Under the pieces are notes generated by a model. It was not told the DNA's origin. It saw nothing but the letters and a program-made list of their open reading frames with translations, and searched no databases. Below, in pieces: positions 56,813 to 64,000 of a stretch of DNA of 64,000 nucleotides (its first letter is position 1; every line of letters begins with the position of its first letter). Position numbers and translations under genes: made by a program. Origin of the DNA: JBCBTD01 sp039818825. GTDB lineage: Bacteria > Pseudomonadota > Alphaproteobacteria > Geminicoccales > Geminicoccaceae. The DNA lies in NCBI GenBank assembly GCA_039818825.1, contig JBCBTD010000019.1, positions 1 to 64,000 of the forward strand, read 5' to 3'.

Positions 56813-57220
56813 TCAGGTCGAGGGAAGGGCCAGCGGCTTGGCCGGCGTGCTCGACGGCAGCGCCGTGGTGGTGCCCTCCTTGGCCATGGCCGCGGCAACC
56901 GTTGCGCGGCGCTCCGCCGCCTGCTGCGCTGCCCGCTGCTCCTCGCGTTGCTCGGCCATTTGACGCCGGACCGCCTGGGCGTCGAGCACGCGTTTGGCCC
57001 GACCCGCTTCGCCGCGCCACGCCATGCCGCCCAGCCACGTGACCAGCCAGCCCAGCAAGGCGCCGATGAACACGCAGATCAATGCGAATTCCCAGACACG
57101 CAACGTCAGCGAAGGCGCATGGGCGTAGAGCACCACGTCGACCGGAGCGAGGTTCAGCACGGCGAAGTAGATCAGGTAGATCGCGGCGATGGCGGCAATC
57201 AGGAGGCGAATGAAACGCAT
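56813..57220 (-). CDS. lapA: LapA-domain (DUF1049) membrane protein
   Basis: Membrane protein of 135 residues with two helices (about 5-22 and 40-62). Its first 80 residues (FAVLNLAPVDVVLY; FALICVFIGALLGWLVTWL) fit the DUF1049/LapA family linked to lipopolysaccharide assembly in E. coli. A helical, Ala/Gln/Arg/Glu-rich cytoplasmic part and a Thr/Pro/Leu tail follow, longer than in E. coli LapA. Placed after ihfB, as in many alphaproteobacteria. Confidence 0.85.
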   Translation of the reverse strand: MRFIRLLIAAIAAIYLIYFAVLNLAPVDVVLYAHAPSLTLRVWEFALICVFIGALLGWLVTWLGGMAWRGEAGRAKRVLDAQAVRRQMAEQREEQRAAQQAAERRATVAAAMAKEGTTTALPSSTPAKPLALPST

Positions 57221-57239
57221 GCTGTGTCCCCGTGGCTGC

Positions 57240-57524
57240 TCATGACGCGGCGTTGAGCCGTTCTCGAAGATCTTTGCCGGTTTTGAAGTGCGGCACGGAC
57301 TTGCCGGGTACCTCGACCTGTTCGCCCGTGCGCGGGTTGCGACCGACCCGCGCTGCCCGGTGGCGGACCGAAAAGGCACCAAAGCCGCGCAACTCGACGC
57401 GATCCCCGCGCGCCATGGCTTCGGCGATCACGCCGAACACGGTCGCCACGATGCGCTCGACGTCCCGCACGTAGAGATGTGGGTTGGCATCGGCGAGGCG
57501 CTTGATCAGGTCGGATTTCGTCAC
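57240..57524 (-). CDS. ihfB: integration host factor subunit beta
   Basis: HU/IHF family DNA-bending protein of 94 residues. TKSDLIKRLADANPHLYVRDV and FGAFSVRHRAARVGRNPRTG are the beta-subunit motifs, and VPGKSVPHFKTGKDLRERLN is the C-terminus. The usual partner IhfA is not in the window. It starts at GTG 57524 and lies 215 bases downstream of rpsA, lapA next. Confidence 0.95.
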   Translation of the reverse strand: MTKSDLIKRLADANPHLYVRDVERIVATVFGVIAEAMARGDRVELRGFGAFSVRHRAARVGRNPRTGEQVEVPGKSVPHFKTGKDLRERLNAAS

Positions 57525-57681
57525 GGCCAGGCACTCGGATAGGTTACCCGAGCGTGGTGCCAGATCGGTCGGGCGCAGTCAACGCGAGCGCCGCGGCTGC
57601 GCGCACCTAAGTCTTTGCGCACCAATCGTTTCGTCGCTGCGACGCGCGCTGGCGTCGGGCCCGCCGCTCGGTCCGATGCAA

Positions 57682-57706
57682 AGGGGCGCCCGAACGGGGC
57701 GCCCCT
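57682..57706 (-). terminator. terminator-like hairpin after rpsA
   Basis: A 9-10 bp near-perfect stem AGGGGCGCC/GGCGCCCCT with a 5-7 base loop lies 33 bases beyond the rpsA stop. On the minus strand it is followed by TTT, so a weak Rho-independent terminator. Confidence 0.45.
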
Positions 57707-57738
57707 CGCGAACCAAGATGGGCGTCGGGCCGGAGCCC

Positions 57739-59454
57739 TTAGCCGTCGGTGCCTTCGCGCTGCTTCTGGCGCAGCGCCGCGCCGAGGATGTCGCCGAGCG
57801 AAGCGCCGCTGTCGGCGGAGCCGAAGTCGGCCATCGCCTTCTTCTCGTCTTCGAGGTCCATGGCCTTGATCGAGAGCACGACCCGGCGCGTGTTCTGGTC
57901 GAGCGAGGTGACCATGGCGTCGACCTTCTCGCCGACCGCGAACCGCTCCGGCCGCTGTTCGGAGCGATCCCGGCTCAGCTCGTTCTTGCGGATGAAGCCA
58001 TGGGCGCCGTTGGTCTCGATCTCCAGGCCGCCCGAGGTCACACCGGTGACGGTGCAGGTCACGCGATCGCCGCGCTTGAGGCCCGCAGTGGCGTTCTTGA
58101 AGGGGTCTTCGCTGAGCTGCTTGATGCCGAGCGAGATACGCTCCTTCTCGACGTCGACGTCGAGCACCATGGCGGTGATCTCGTCGCCCTCGCTGTAACG
58201 CTGGATCGCGTCCTCGCCGCTCTCTTCCCAGGCGATGTCCGAGAGGTGGACGAGGCCGTCCACCTCGGTGTCGAGGCCGACGAACAGCCCGAACTCGGTG
58301 ATGTTCTTGACCTGCCCGGTGACTTCGCTGCCGACCTGATGGCGCTCCAGAAACGCTTCCCAGGGGTTGGCCTGGACCTGCTTCAGGCCGAGCGAGACAC
58401 GCCGCTTCTCCTCGTCCACTTCCAGCACCATCACCTCGACCTCTTGGCTGGTCGAGACGATCTTGCCGGGATGGACGTTCTTCTTGGTCCAGCTCATCTC
58501 GGAGACGTGGACCAGTCCTTCGACGCCAGGCTCCAGCTCGACGAATGCGCCGTAGTCGGTGAGGTTGGTCACCCGGCCCGTCCACTTGGTGCCCAGCGGG
58601 TACTTGGCGGCGACGCCTTCCCACGGATCGGCTTCGAGCTGCTTCATCCCCAGCGAAATCCGCTGGGTCTCGCGGTTGAAGCGGATCACCTGGACCTTGA
58701 CGTGCTGGCCGACGCCGAGAACGTCGGTTGGATGTGCCACGCGCCGCCACGAGATGTCGGTCACGTGCAACAGGCCGTCGAGCCCACCGAGGTCGACGAA
58801 CGCGCCATAGTCGGTGATGTTCTTGACCACGCCTTCGAGGACCTGACCCTCCTTGAGCGTCTGCAGCAGCTCGTCGCGCGCTTCCTTGCGGCTTTCTTCG
58901 AGGACCGAACGGCGCGAGACGACGATGTTGCCGCGGCGGCGGTCCATCTTCAGGATCAAAAACGGCTCTTGCTTGTGCAGCAAGTAGCCAACCTCGCGCA
59001 CCGGGCGGATGTCGACCTGGCTGCCCGGGAGGAACGCGACGGCGCCGCCGAGATCGACGGCAAACCCGCCTTTGACGCGGCCGAAGATGTGCCCCGTCAC
59101 CTTGTCCTGAGCGTTGAACGCCGCTTCGAGCTTGTTCCAGCTCTCTTCGCGTCGCGCTTTGTCGCGCGACAGTACCGTCTCGCCGCCCTTGTTCTCCAGG
59201 CGCTCGACGTACACTTCGACGACGTCACCGACCCGGACTTCCACGTTCTGGGCTGGTGTGGAGAACTCGCGGATCGGCACACGGCCCTCCGCCTTGAGGC
59301 CGACGTCGACGATCGCATCGTCGTTGTCGATGCCGACCACGGTCCCCTTGACGACGGTACCCTCGAGACGGTCCCTTCCCGACAGGGACTCGTCGAGCAT
59401 GGCGGCAAAGTCTTCGATTGCCGGTTTTTCGAGGGCAGGGGCTGTATCGATCAT
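57739..59454 (-). CDS. rpsA: 30S ribosomal protein S1
   Basis: mRNA-binding ribosomal protein of 571 residues with six S1 (OB-fold) repeats, the standard Gram-negative architecture. The typical repeat signatures are GAFVDLGGLDGLLHVTDISW, YGAFVELEPGVEGLVHVSEM and FGLFVGLDTEVDGLVHLSD, with an acidic N-terminus FAAMLDESLSG. ATG 59454 is supported by GGAGACGGA. It lies after cmk, the conserved cmk-rpsA order. Confidence 0.97.
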   Translation of the reverse strand: MIDTAPALEKPAIEDFAAMLDESLSGRDRLEGTVVKGTVVGIDNDDAIVDVGLKAEGRVPIREFSTPAQNVEVRVGDVVEVYVERLENKGGETVLSRDKARREESWNKLEAAFNAQDKVTGHIFGRVKGGFAVDLGGAVAFLPGSQVDIRPVREVGYLLHKQEPFLILKMDRRRGNIVVSRRSVLEESRKEARDELLQTLKEGQVLEGVVKNITDYGAFVDLGGLDGLLHVTDISWRRVAHPTDVLGVGQHVKVQVIRFNRETQRISLGMKQLEADPWEGVAAKYPLGTKWTGRVTNLTDYGAFVELEPGVEGLVHVSEMSWTKKNVHPGKIVSTSQEVEVMVLEVDEEKRRVSLGLKQVQANPWEAFLERHQVGSEVTGQVKNITEFGLFVGLDTEVDGLVHLSDIAWEESGEDAIQRYSEGDEITAMVLDVDVEKERISLGIKQLSEDPFKNATAGLKRGDRVTCTVTGVTSGGLEIETNGAHGFIRKNELSRDRSEQRPERFAVGEKVDAMVTSLDQNTRRVVLSIKAMDLEDEKKAMADFGSADSGASLGDILGAALRQKQREGTDG

Positions 59455-59521
59455 TCCGTCTCCGACAGGCGAACCGAGTACGGTCCGCGGGTTCGAGGTG
59501 TGCCAATGCCGCGCTGCCCGG

Positions 59522-60178
59522 CTAATGCCGGGCACGCACGACGGATTCGTCGATGAAACTCCGTGCCGACGACAACGCCAACGCGACGGTCATGTCCGTC
59601 GTGTCGATGACGAGCGCATCAGGGGGGACCACCAGAGGGGCGACCACACGCGCAGCGTCGCGTTCGTCCCGGCGGCGGAGCTCCGCCAAAACGCTGCTGT
59701 GTATAACCGGCTCACGACGTGCCCGCAACTGCTCGAAGCGCCGTTGGGCGCGCGCCTCGACACTGGCAGTGACGAACAGCTTGCAGGGCGCCCAGGGGCA
59801 GACCACGCTGCCGGTGTCGCGGCCGACCAGAATGCCGCCGCCGAAGGTCTCGGCGAAACTGGTCTGCAACCCCAGCAACGCGTCGCGGACAGCCGGGAGC
59901 GCGCCGACCCTGGACGCCAGCGCCCCCACCCGTTCGGTCCGCAGCTCCGGGTCGCCGAGCCGGGCCACGTCGAGTTCACGGGCGGCGGTGGCGGCCTTCG
60001 CGGCATCGTCCGCCCCATCGGCGCCGACCTGTTGGCCGACCGCGCGGTAGAGCAAGCCCGTGTCCAGGATCGGCAGCTCCAGGTCCGTGGCCAGCAGCGC
60101 GCCGATCGTGCTCTTCCCCGAGCTCGCCGGCCCGTCGATGGTGATCGGGAATGGCCGGTCCTCCGGGAACCTCGTCAC
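59522..60178 (-). CDS. cmk: cytidylate kinase
   Basis: Phosphorylates CMP and dCMP in nucleotide recycling. It has 218 residues with P-loop GPASSGKST (16-24), DTGLLYRAVG, GRDTGSVVCPWA and the LID arginines ARAQRRFEQLRAR. It starts at GTG 60178 overlapping the aroA stop (GTGA), which implies coupling. rpsA follows 67 bases downstream. Confidence 0.95.
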   Translation of the reverse strand: MTRFPEDRPFPITIDGPASSGKSTIGALLATDLELPILDTGLLYRAVGQQVGADGADDAAKAATAARELDVARLGDPELRTERVGALASRVGALPAVRDALLGLQTSFAETFGGGILVGRDTGSVVCPWAPCKLFVTASVEARAQRRFEQLRARREPVIHSSVLAELRRRDERDAARVVAPLVVPPDALVIDTTDMTVALALSSARSFIDESVVRARH

Positions 60179-61497
60179 GGGCGGGTCAGCCGCGCGCCGA
60201 GGCTCTCCATCGTCGCGACGAACTCCGGAAAGCTGGTGGCGATCGTCTCGGCGCCGTCGATCGCGATCGGTGCCGCGGTGGCGAAGCCGAGCACGGCGAA
60301 GCTCATGGCGATGCGATGGTCATGGGCGGCGTCGATCGCCGTGCCGCCGGCCGGAGTGCCGCCCGGCCGTCCGACCACCGCCAGGTGGTCCGGCCCGTCC
60401 TCGATCTCGACGCCGGCGGCACGGAGACCGGCAGCCATGGTCGCCAACCGGTCGCTCTCCTTGACCCGCAACTCGCCGATGCCACGCATGGTCGTGACGC
60501 CGTCGGCGAACGCCCCTGCGACCGCCAGGATCGGATATTCGTCGATCATCGTCGGTGCGTGCTCGGGCGGCACGTCGATCGCGTGGAGCGCGCCGTGGCG
60601 CACGGTGATGTCGGCGACCGGCTCGCCTGCGAGATTGCGCTCTGCCGTCAACGTGATGTCCGCACCCATGGCCCGCAACACCCGGAGCAGGCCGGCGCGG
60701 GTCGGGTTGATGCCGACGGCTTCGAGCGTGATCTCCGAGCCGGGGCGGAGCAGGGCCGCGACCAATGGAAAGGCGGCCGACGACGGGTCGCCCGGGACGT
60801 CGAGGTCGAGGGGGCGGAGTGTCGGCTGGCCAGTCAGCGCGACCCGATTGCGGCCGTCAGGGTCCTGGTGTTTCGAAACCTCGGCACCCATGGCGCCGAG
60901 CATCGTCTCGGTGTGGTCACGGCTGCGGCTGGGCTCGACGATCTCGGTCCGGCCGGCGGCATGCAGCCCAGCCAGGAGCACCGCTGACTTGACTTGCGCG
61001 GAAGCAAAAGGGCTATCGAAGGTGATGGGCAACAGCCGGTCGCTCCCGACCATGGTCAACGGCAGCCGCATGCCGTCGCGGGCGATGATGCGGGCGCCCA
61101 TCGCTTCCAGCGGCGTCGTCACCCTCGCCATCGGCCGGCGCCGCAGCGACGCGTCGCCGGTGACGACGGCGGGAAAGCCGTAGCCCGCCAGCACACCCAG
61201 CAGCAGCCGCGCGCCCGTACCGGCATTGCCGAGGTCGAGGACGTCGTCGGGTGCGCGCAGACCGCCGATGCCGACTCCGTGGACGTGGACCTCGTCGCCG
61301 GTGCGTTCGATTGCGACGCCAAGCCGTTCGAGCGCCCGCCACGTGGCCCGCACGTCTTCGCCTTCCAGCAGACCGCGAACCCGCGTCGTCCCAACGGCCA
61401 GGGCGCCCAGCAGCAAGCTGCGGTGCGAGATCGATTTGTCGCCGGGTAGGGTGACGCGACCTGCCAAGCGGCCGCAGGGATGGCTGACCAAACGCAT
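60175..61497 (-). CDS. aroA: 3-phosphoshikimate 1-carboxyvinyltransferase (EPSP synthase), class II-like
   Basis: Sixth shikimate-pathway step, joining shikimate 3-phosphate and phosphoenolpyruvate. It has 440 residues and is closer to the Agrobacterium CP4 type than to E. coli: GDKSISHRSLLLGALAVG, LLEGEDVRATWRALERLGV, DASLRRRPMARV, SAQVKSAVLLAGL, EPSRSRDHTETML and DEYPILAVAGAFADG. In the loop where CP4 has Ala100 (NAATGCR) this protein reads NAGTGAR with glycine. The start at 61497 gives the family N-terminus; the upstream frame extension has no ribosome site. Confidence 0.94.
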   Translation of the reverse strand: MRLVSHPCGRLAGRVTLPGDKSISHRSLLLGALAVGTTRVRGLLEGEDVRATWRALERLGVAIERTGDEVHVHGVGIGGLRAPDDVLDLGNAGTGARLLLGVLAGYGFPAVVTGDASLRRRPMARVTTPLEAMGARIIARDGMRLPLTMVGSDRLLPITFDSPFASAQVKSAVLLAGLHAAGRTEIVEPSRSRDHTETMLGAMGAEVSKHQDPDGRNRVALTGQPTLRPLDLDVPGDPSSAAFPLVAALLRPGSEITLEAVGINPTRAGLLRVLRAMGADITLTAERNLAGEPVADITVRHGALHAIDVPPEHAPTMIDEYPILAVAGAFADGVTTMRGIGELRVKESDRLATMAAGLRAAGVEIEDGPDHLAVVGRPGGTPAGGTAIDAAHDHRIAMSFAVLGFATAAPIAIDGAETIATSFPEFVATMESLGARLTRP

Positions 61498-61541
61498 CGA
61501 AGACCGTCGCTGAAAGAGGCGGGTGCCGGCGCGCTTTGCTT

Positions 61542-61570
61542 TTGACAGTAGGCCGTGGACGTGGCAATCG
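61542..61570 (+). promoter_or_regulatory. candidate promoter of the TIGR02300-type gene
   Basis: A perfect -35 TTGACA (61542-61547) is followed after 17 bases by CAATCG (61565-61570), a weak -10. It is in the 109-base divergent gap between aroA and the next gene. Confidence 0.42.
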
Positions 61571-61606
61571 CCGCCGCGTTTCTCCAGCCATACAGGAGTG
61601 AAGGTC

Positions 61607-61966
61607 TTGGCCAAGCCGGAGTGGGGCAGCAAACGGACCTGTCAGTCCTGCGGGGCGCGATTCTACGATTTCCAGCGCTCGCCCATCATCTGCCCGAGTT
61701 GCAACGCCATCTTCGAAGTCGACACGTTCACGCGGTCGCGCCGCGCCCGGGCAGCGCCGCGCGCTGCGGCCGTGGTCGTGGCCGACCCGGAGCCCGAAGC
61801 GGAGGCGGAGATCGAAGTCGAAGCGGAGAGCGAGGACGAGGAACTCGAAACGCTGGAAACCGACGACGCCGAGGTGGAAGCACCCTTCGAGGATACCGAC
61901 GAGCTCGACGCGGACAGCGACGTGGCCGACGTCGTTCCGCCGGAAGACGACGACGAGCGCACCTGA
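61607..61966 (+). CDS. TIGR02300-type (FYDLN acid) zinc-ribbon protein
   Basis: Protein of 119 residues. The first 40 carry a zinc ribbon: AKPEWGSKRTCQSCGARFYD with Cys12 and Cys15, then IICPSCNAIFE with Cys29 and Cys32. This matches the alphaproteobacterial TIGR02300 family, named for its FYDLN motif (here FYDFQ). The remaining 75 residues are a strongly acidic, Glu/Asp/Val-rich tail, probably disordered. Function unknown. TTG 61607 is the start, with AGGAG 8 bases upstream. It diverges from aroA, a conserved neighbour. Confidence 0.85.
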   Translation: MAKPEWGSKRTCQSCGARFYDFQRSPIICPSCNAIFEVDTFTRSRRARAAPRAAAVVVADPEPEAEAEIEVEAESEDEELETLETDDAEVEAPFEDTDELDADSDVADVVPPEDDDERT

Positions 61967-62047
61967 GCGCCATCGGTAAACAGTCGCCAAGCTGTCGCCG
62001 ACGGTTGGTGGCCGCAGCGACGGAGCACTGCGGACGGGGGAGACGCG

Positions 62048-63382
62048 ATGCGCACCAGCCTCGTCGTGATCGTTGGAGTAGCGTTGGCGTTGGGCTTGGC
62101 GAGTTCGCCCGGGTGGGCGCGGTCTGCGCTGCTCGCCCAAGACGACCTGGAGCTCGTCGTCGGTGACGCCGCCAAGGCGCGGATCGCAGAACTCTACACT
62201 CGTTTCGATCCGGACTTCGATGCGCAGCGGGCCGCTCGCCGCGAGCGTTTCGACGAGCTTGGTCGCGTCCTCTTCGAGCGCGAGATCACCGGCGACGGGC
62301 TGGACTGCTCGCGAGCGATCTTCACCGAGGCCAAGTGGCTGGTCAGCTACACCGCCTGGTGGGAGCGCATCGATGCCAAGCTCGACCAGCTCGAACGCAG
62401 TTTCGCCATCGACGACCAGAGCTACGCGCGGCGGCCGTCGACCGATGGCATGTTCGGTTGGTGCGCGTCGGAGGAGTTCATCCAGGTCGAGGCGACGCTC
62501 GAGCAGTACTTCCTGCTGGCGGATGCCAACCAGCAGCCGGCGGTGAAGCGCAAGCCGCTGGACTGGGCGCAAAGCCCGGAAGCGCTGGTCGCTTACCTCC
62601 AGAGCCTGCTGATCGCCGACGTGGCCCGGACGGGCGAGGACACGCGCTCGCGGGTGGGCGGGCTGGTGAGCATGATGGCGGCGACGGCCAGCCGCGACCA
62701 CGTCGTGCGTTTGATCCGCGAGACGTCGGCCATGCCGGCCGACGATCGGCCAAGGTCGGGCCTCGTGATCGACGCCATCCGTTCGTTCATCGACGCCTGG
62801 CAGGACCCCGAGACCGGCTATTGGGGCGCGTGGTACGAGGGCGACGACGGTGTGTTCAAGACCACCGACCTGTCGATCACCTATCACATCGTCCACGCGC
62901 GCCGCGGACACGTCGAACGCTGGCCCGAGCTGATCAGGACCACGTTGGCGCTGCGCGATCAGGCCTATCCGTTCGGCTGGGAGAGTGCCGGTCGCTGGAC
63001 CAATCACAACAACTACGATCTCGCGCGCCTCTTCCGCTACGGCTGGCCGGACATGACCGAAGCCCAGCGGGCCGAGGTCGTCGAAACCCTTCAGACGATG
63101 CTGGACTGGTCGTTCGAAGAAACCCTGGCGCCAAACCATGCGGGCTTCGTGCTCGTTCCGGAGCTGTCGAGCTCGGTCGGCGCCGAGTTCTACTTCGGGG
63201 TCTCGTTCCTCGATGCCGTAGGCTATTTCGCCGATCCGCCCTGGGCGCCGGGGCTGGAACGTCCGGCGCCGGTCGGCGAGGTGTGCGAAGCGTTGATCGC
63301 ACACGCGGCCACCTTGCCCTTCGACGTTTACGCCGAGGGGGCCAAGAAGAAGCTGGCGCGAGGTTGCGCTTGGCACCGTTGA
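62048..63382 (+). CDS. exported protein of unknown function (444 residues)
   Basis: Not recognised. The N-terminal signal peptide is about 1-24 (SLVVIVGVALALGLASS, then PGWA). The mature part is helical and Trp/Tyr-rich. It contains DPETGYWGAWYEGDDGVFKT (253-272), TDLSITYHIVHARRGH (273-288) and NHNNYDLARLFRYGW (319-333), resembling the QxxxGxWG-type repeats of alpha/alpha-barrel proteins such as terpenoid-cyclase-like or glycoside-hydrolase-like folds. Cysteines fall at 87, 139, 413 and 440, possibly two disulfides. No lipobox or transmembrane anchor was seen. ATG 62048 follows a GGGGGAG site. A secreted DUF642-like gene follows. Confidence 0.8.
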   Translation: MRTSLVVIVGVALALGLASSPGWARSALLAQDDLELVVGDAAKARIAELYTRFDPDFDAQRAARRERFDELGRVLFEREITGDGLDCSRAIFTEAKWLVSYTAWWERIDAKLDQLERSFAIDDQSYARRPSTDGMFGWCASEEFIQVEATLEQYFLLADANQQPAVKRKPLDWAQSPEALVAYLQSLLIADVARTGEDTRSRVGGLVSMMAATASRDHVVRLIRETSAMPADDRPRSGLVIDAIRSFIDAWQDPETGYWGAWYEGDDGVFKTTDLSITYHIVHARRGHVERWPELIRTTLALRDQAYPFGWESAGRWTNHNNYDLARLFRYGWPDMTEAQRAEVVETLQTMLDWSFEETLAPNHAGFVLVPELSSSVGAEFYFGVSFLDAVGYFADPPWAPGLERPAPVGEVCEALIAHAATLPFDVYAEGAKKKLARGCAWHR

Positions 63383-63418
63383 GCCGGTGTCTGCACATCC
63401 GCGTATGCCTCGACCATT

Positions 63419-63433
63419 TTCATAAAATCTGAA
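63419..63433 (+). promoter_or_regulatory. 15-base TTCA-N7-TGAA element (copy 3)
   Basis: This reads TTCATAAAATCTGAA, 51 bases before the ATG at 63485. A possible -10 TATGCT at 63448-63453 lies 14 bases further on. It differs from copy 1 at only 3 of 15 positions (copy 1: TTCAGATAAACTGAA). Confidence 0.4.
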
Positions 63434-63484
63434 CGATCCGTTCCGGTTATGCTCCCCTCACTGCATCAACGGGGGGTTTGGCGC

Positions 63485-64000
63485 ATGCTGCGTGGTTTCG
63501 TTCTGGGGCTCTCTGCCCTTGCGGTTGCCGGAGTTGCCGACGCGGCGCCCGTGAATCTGCTGGTCAACGGCGGGTTCGAACAGGCGCCGGCGGGCCCGGG
63601 CATCGTCAACGGGCGGACGTTCGGCACCATGCCGGGCCAGGGCGGTTCGCGCAGCTGGGACGTCTGGTCGAGCGAGAACGGCGGTGGGCTGCCCGGCTGG
63701 GCCACCCAGGGCAACGGCGTCGAAGTGCAAACTCGGCGGACCATCGGCGGCGCGGACCCGGTCTCCGGCGACTACTACGTCGAACTCGACAGCCATCCGC
63801 ACGGACCGGACAGCAACAGCACGATCCTGCAGACGGTCAGCCTCGGCGTCGGTACCTACGCGCTCAGCTACTGGTACCAGCCGCGGACCAACCGCGCCGG
63901 TGACAATGGGCTGGAGGTGTTGTGGGACGGCGACGTGATCGGCACCCACGACGAGCGTAGCGGCGCCCAGGCCGGCTGGGTCCAGTTCTTCGCCAATCTC
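63485..64000 (+). CDS. secreted DUF642/carbohydrate-binding-like protein, N-terminal part
   Basis: Truncated by the window end; 172 residues visible. The signal peptide (about 1-20) ends VAGVADA. The domain starts NLLVNGGFEQAPAGPG and continues with GLPGWATQGNGVEVQ, GDYYVELDSHPHG, STILQTVSLGVGTYALSYWY, QPRTNRAGDNGLEVLWDGDV, matching the beta-sandwich found in DUF642-like and PEP-CTERM-associated carbohydrate-binding proteins. A C-terminal sorting signal would lie beyond the window. CGGGGGG lies 8 bases before the ATG. Confidence 0.8.
   Translation, partial: MLRGFVLGLSALAVAGVADAAPVNLLVNGGFEQAPAGPGIVNGRTFGTMPGQGGSRSWDVWSSENGGGLPGWATQGNGVEVQTRRTIGGADPVSGDYYVELDSHPHGPDSNSTILQTVSLGVGTYALSYWYQPRTNRAGDNGLEVLWDGDVIGTHDERSGAQAGWVQFFANL

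Noticed and set aside
57484..59556. 690-residue open frame on the plus strand opposite rpsA
   Set aside because: Exactly antisense to a certain rpsA gene; its composition mirrors reverse-complemented S1 repeats and it has no motif or ribosome site of its own.
61013..63376. 787-residue minus-strand frame spanning the exported protein, the zinc-ribbon gene and part of aroA
   Set aside because: It crosses three better-supported genes on both strands and reads through the aroA frame region; high GC content explains the lack of stops.

Overview
The window reads as one continuous piece of a GC-rich bacterial chromosome carrying almost entirely core genes. Gene content and order point to an alphaproteobacterium, most likely in the broad Rhodospirillales/Geminicoccales neighbourhood. 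The supporting signs are clpX-lon-hup-tRNA-nuoA..N, a short proline-tRNA ligase next to lolCD and dnaE, a two-gene RNase J/DUF1467 neighbourhood, the rpsA-ihfB-lapA-pyrF-trpFBA-accD-folC order, TIGR02300-type and VPLPA-CTERM-type proteins, and a CP4-like (class II) AroA. No insertion sequence, phage gene, integrase or CRISPR array was found.

Layout: 1-3.4 kb is protein quality control (end of clpX, lon) and the HU gene. 3.4-3.7 kb has two tRNA genes (Val-TAC on minus, Asp-GTC on plus) with back-to-back promoters, followed by a possible small secreted protein on the minus strand. 4.2-18.3 kb is a complete, uninterrupted 14-gene complex I operon nuoA-N. 18.3-29.1 kb continues on the same strand with birA, coaX, RNase J, an epimerase, DUF1467, proS, lolC, lolD and dnaE. 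29.1-34.3 kb is mrp (minus) diverging from hflK-hflC-DUF2065-degP, a membrane and periplasm quality-control operon. serB and miaA then diverge from start codons that overlap each other. 36.3-43.4 kb is branched-chain amino acid synthesis (ilvB, ilvH, ilvC, leuA), interrupted between ilvC and leuA by two minus-strand secreted proteins with C-terminal sorting signals. 43.5-49.1 kb is the rod-shape operon mreBCD-mrdA-rodA. 49.1-61.5 kb is a long minus-strand block: aroA-cmk-rpsA, then ihfB-lapA, an amino-acid oxidoreductase pair (ornithine-cyclodeaminase-like and sarcosine-oxidase-like), and pyrF-trpF-trpB-trpA-accD-folC. The window ends with a TIGR02300-type zinc-ribbon protein, an unrecognised 444-residue exported protein and the start of a DUF642/carbohydrate-binding-like secreted protein.

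Most genes are housekeeping and behave as expected, with extensive stop/start overlaps that suggest translational coupling. The parts that deserve attention are accessory: the sortable secreted proteins, which share a 15-base AT-rich upstream element; the exported 444-residue protein with a possible alpha/alpha-barrel-like repeat; the small secreted protein beside tRNA-Asp; the oxidoreductase pair inserted into a conserved gene order, with what looks like a separate pyrF promoter at its end; and a leucine-rich leader ORF ending in a hairpin before leuA. None of these amounts to a proven new system from the sequence alone.
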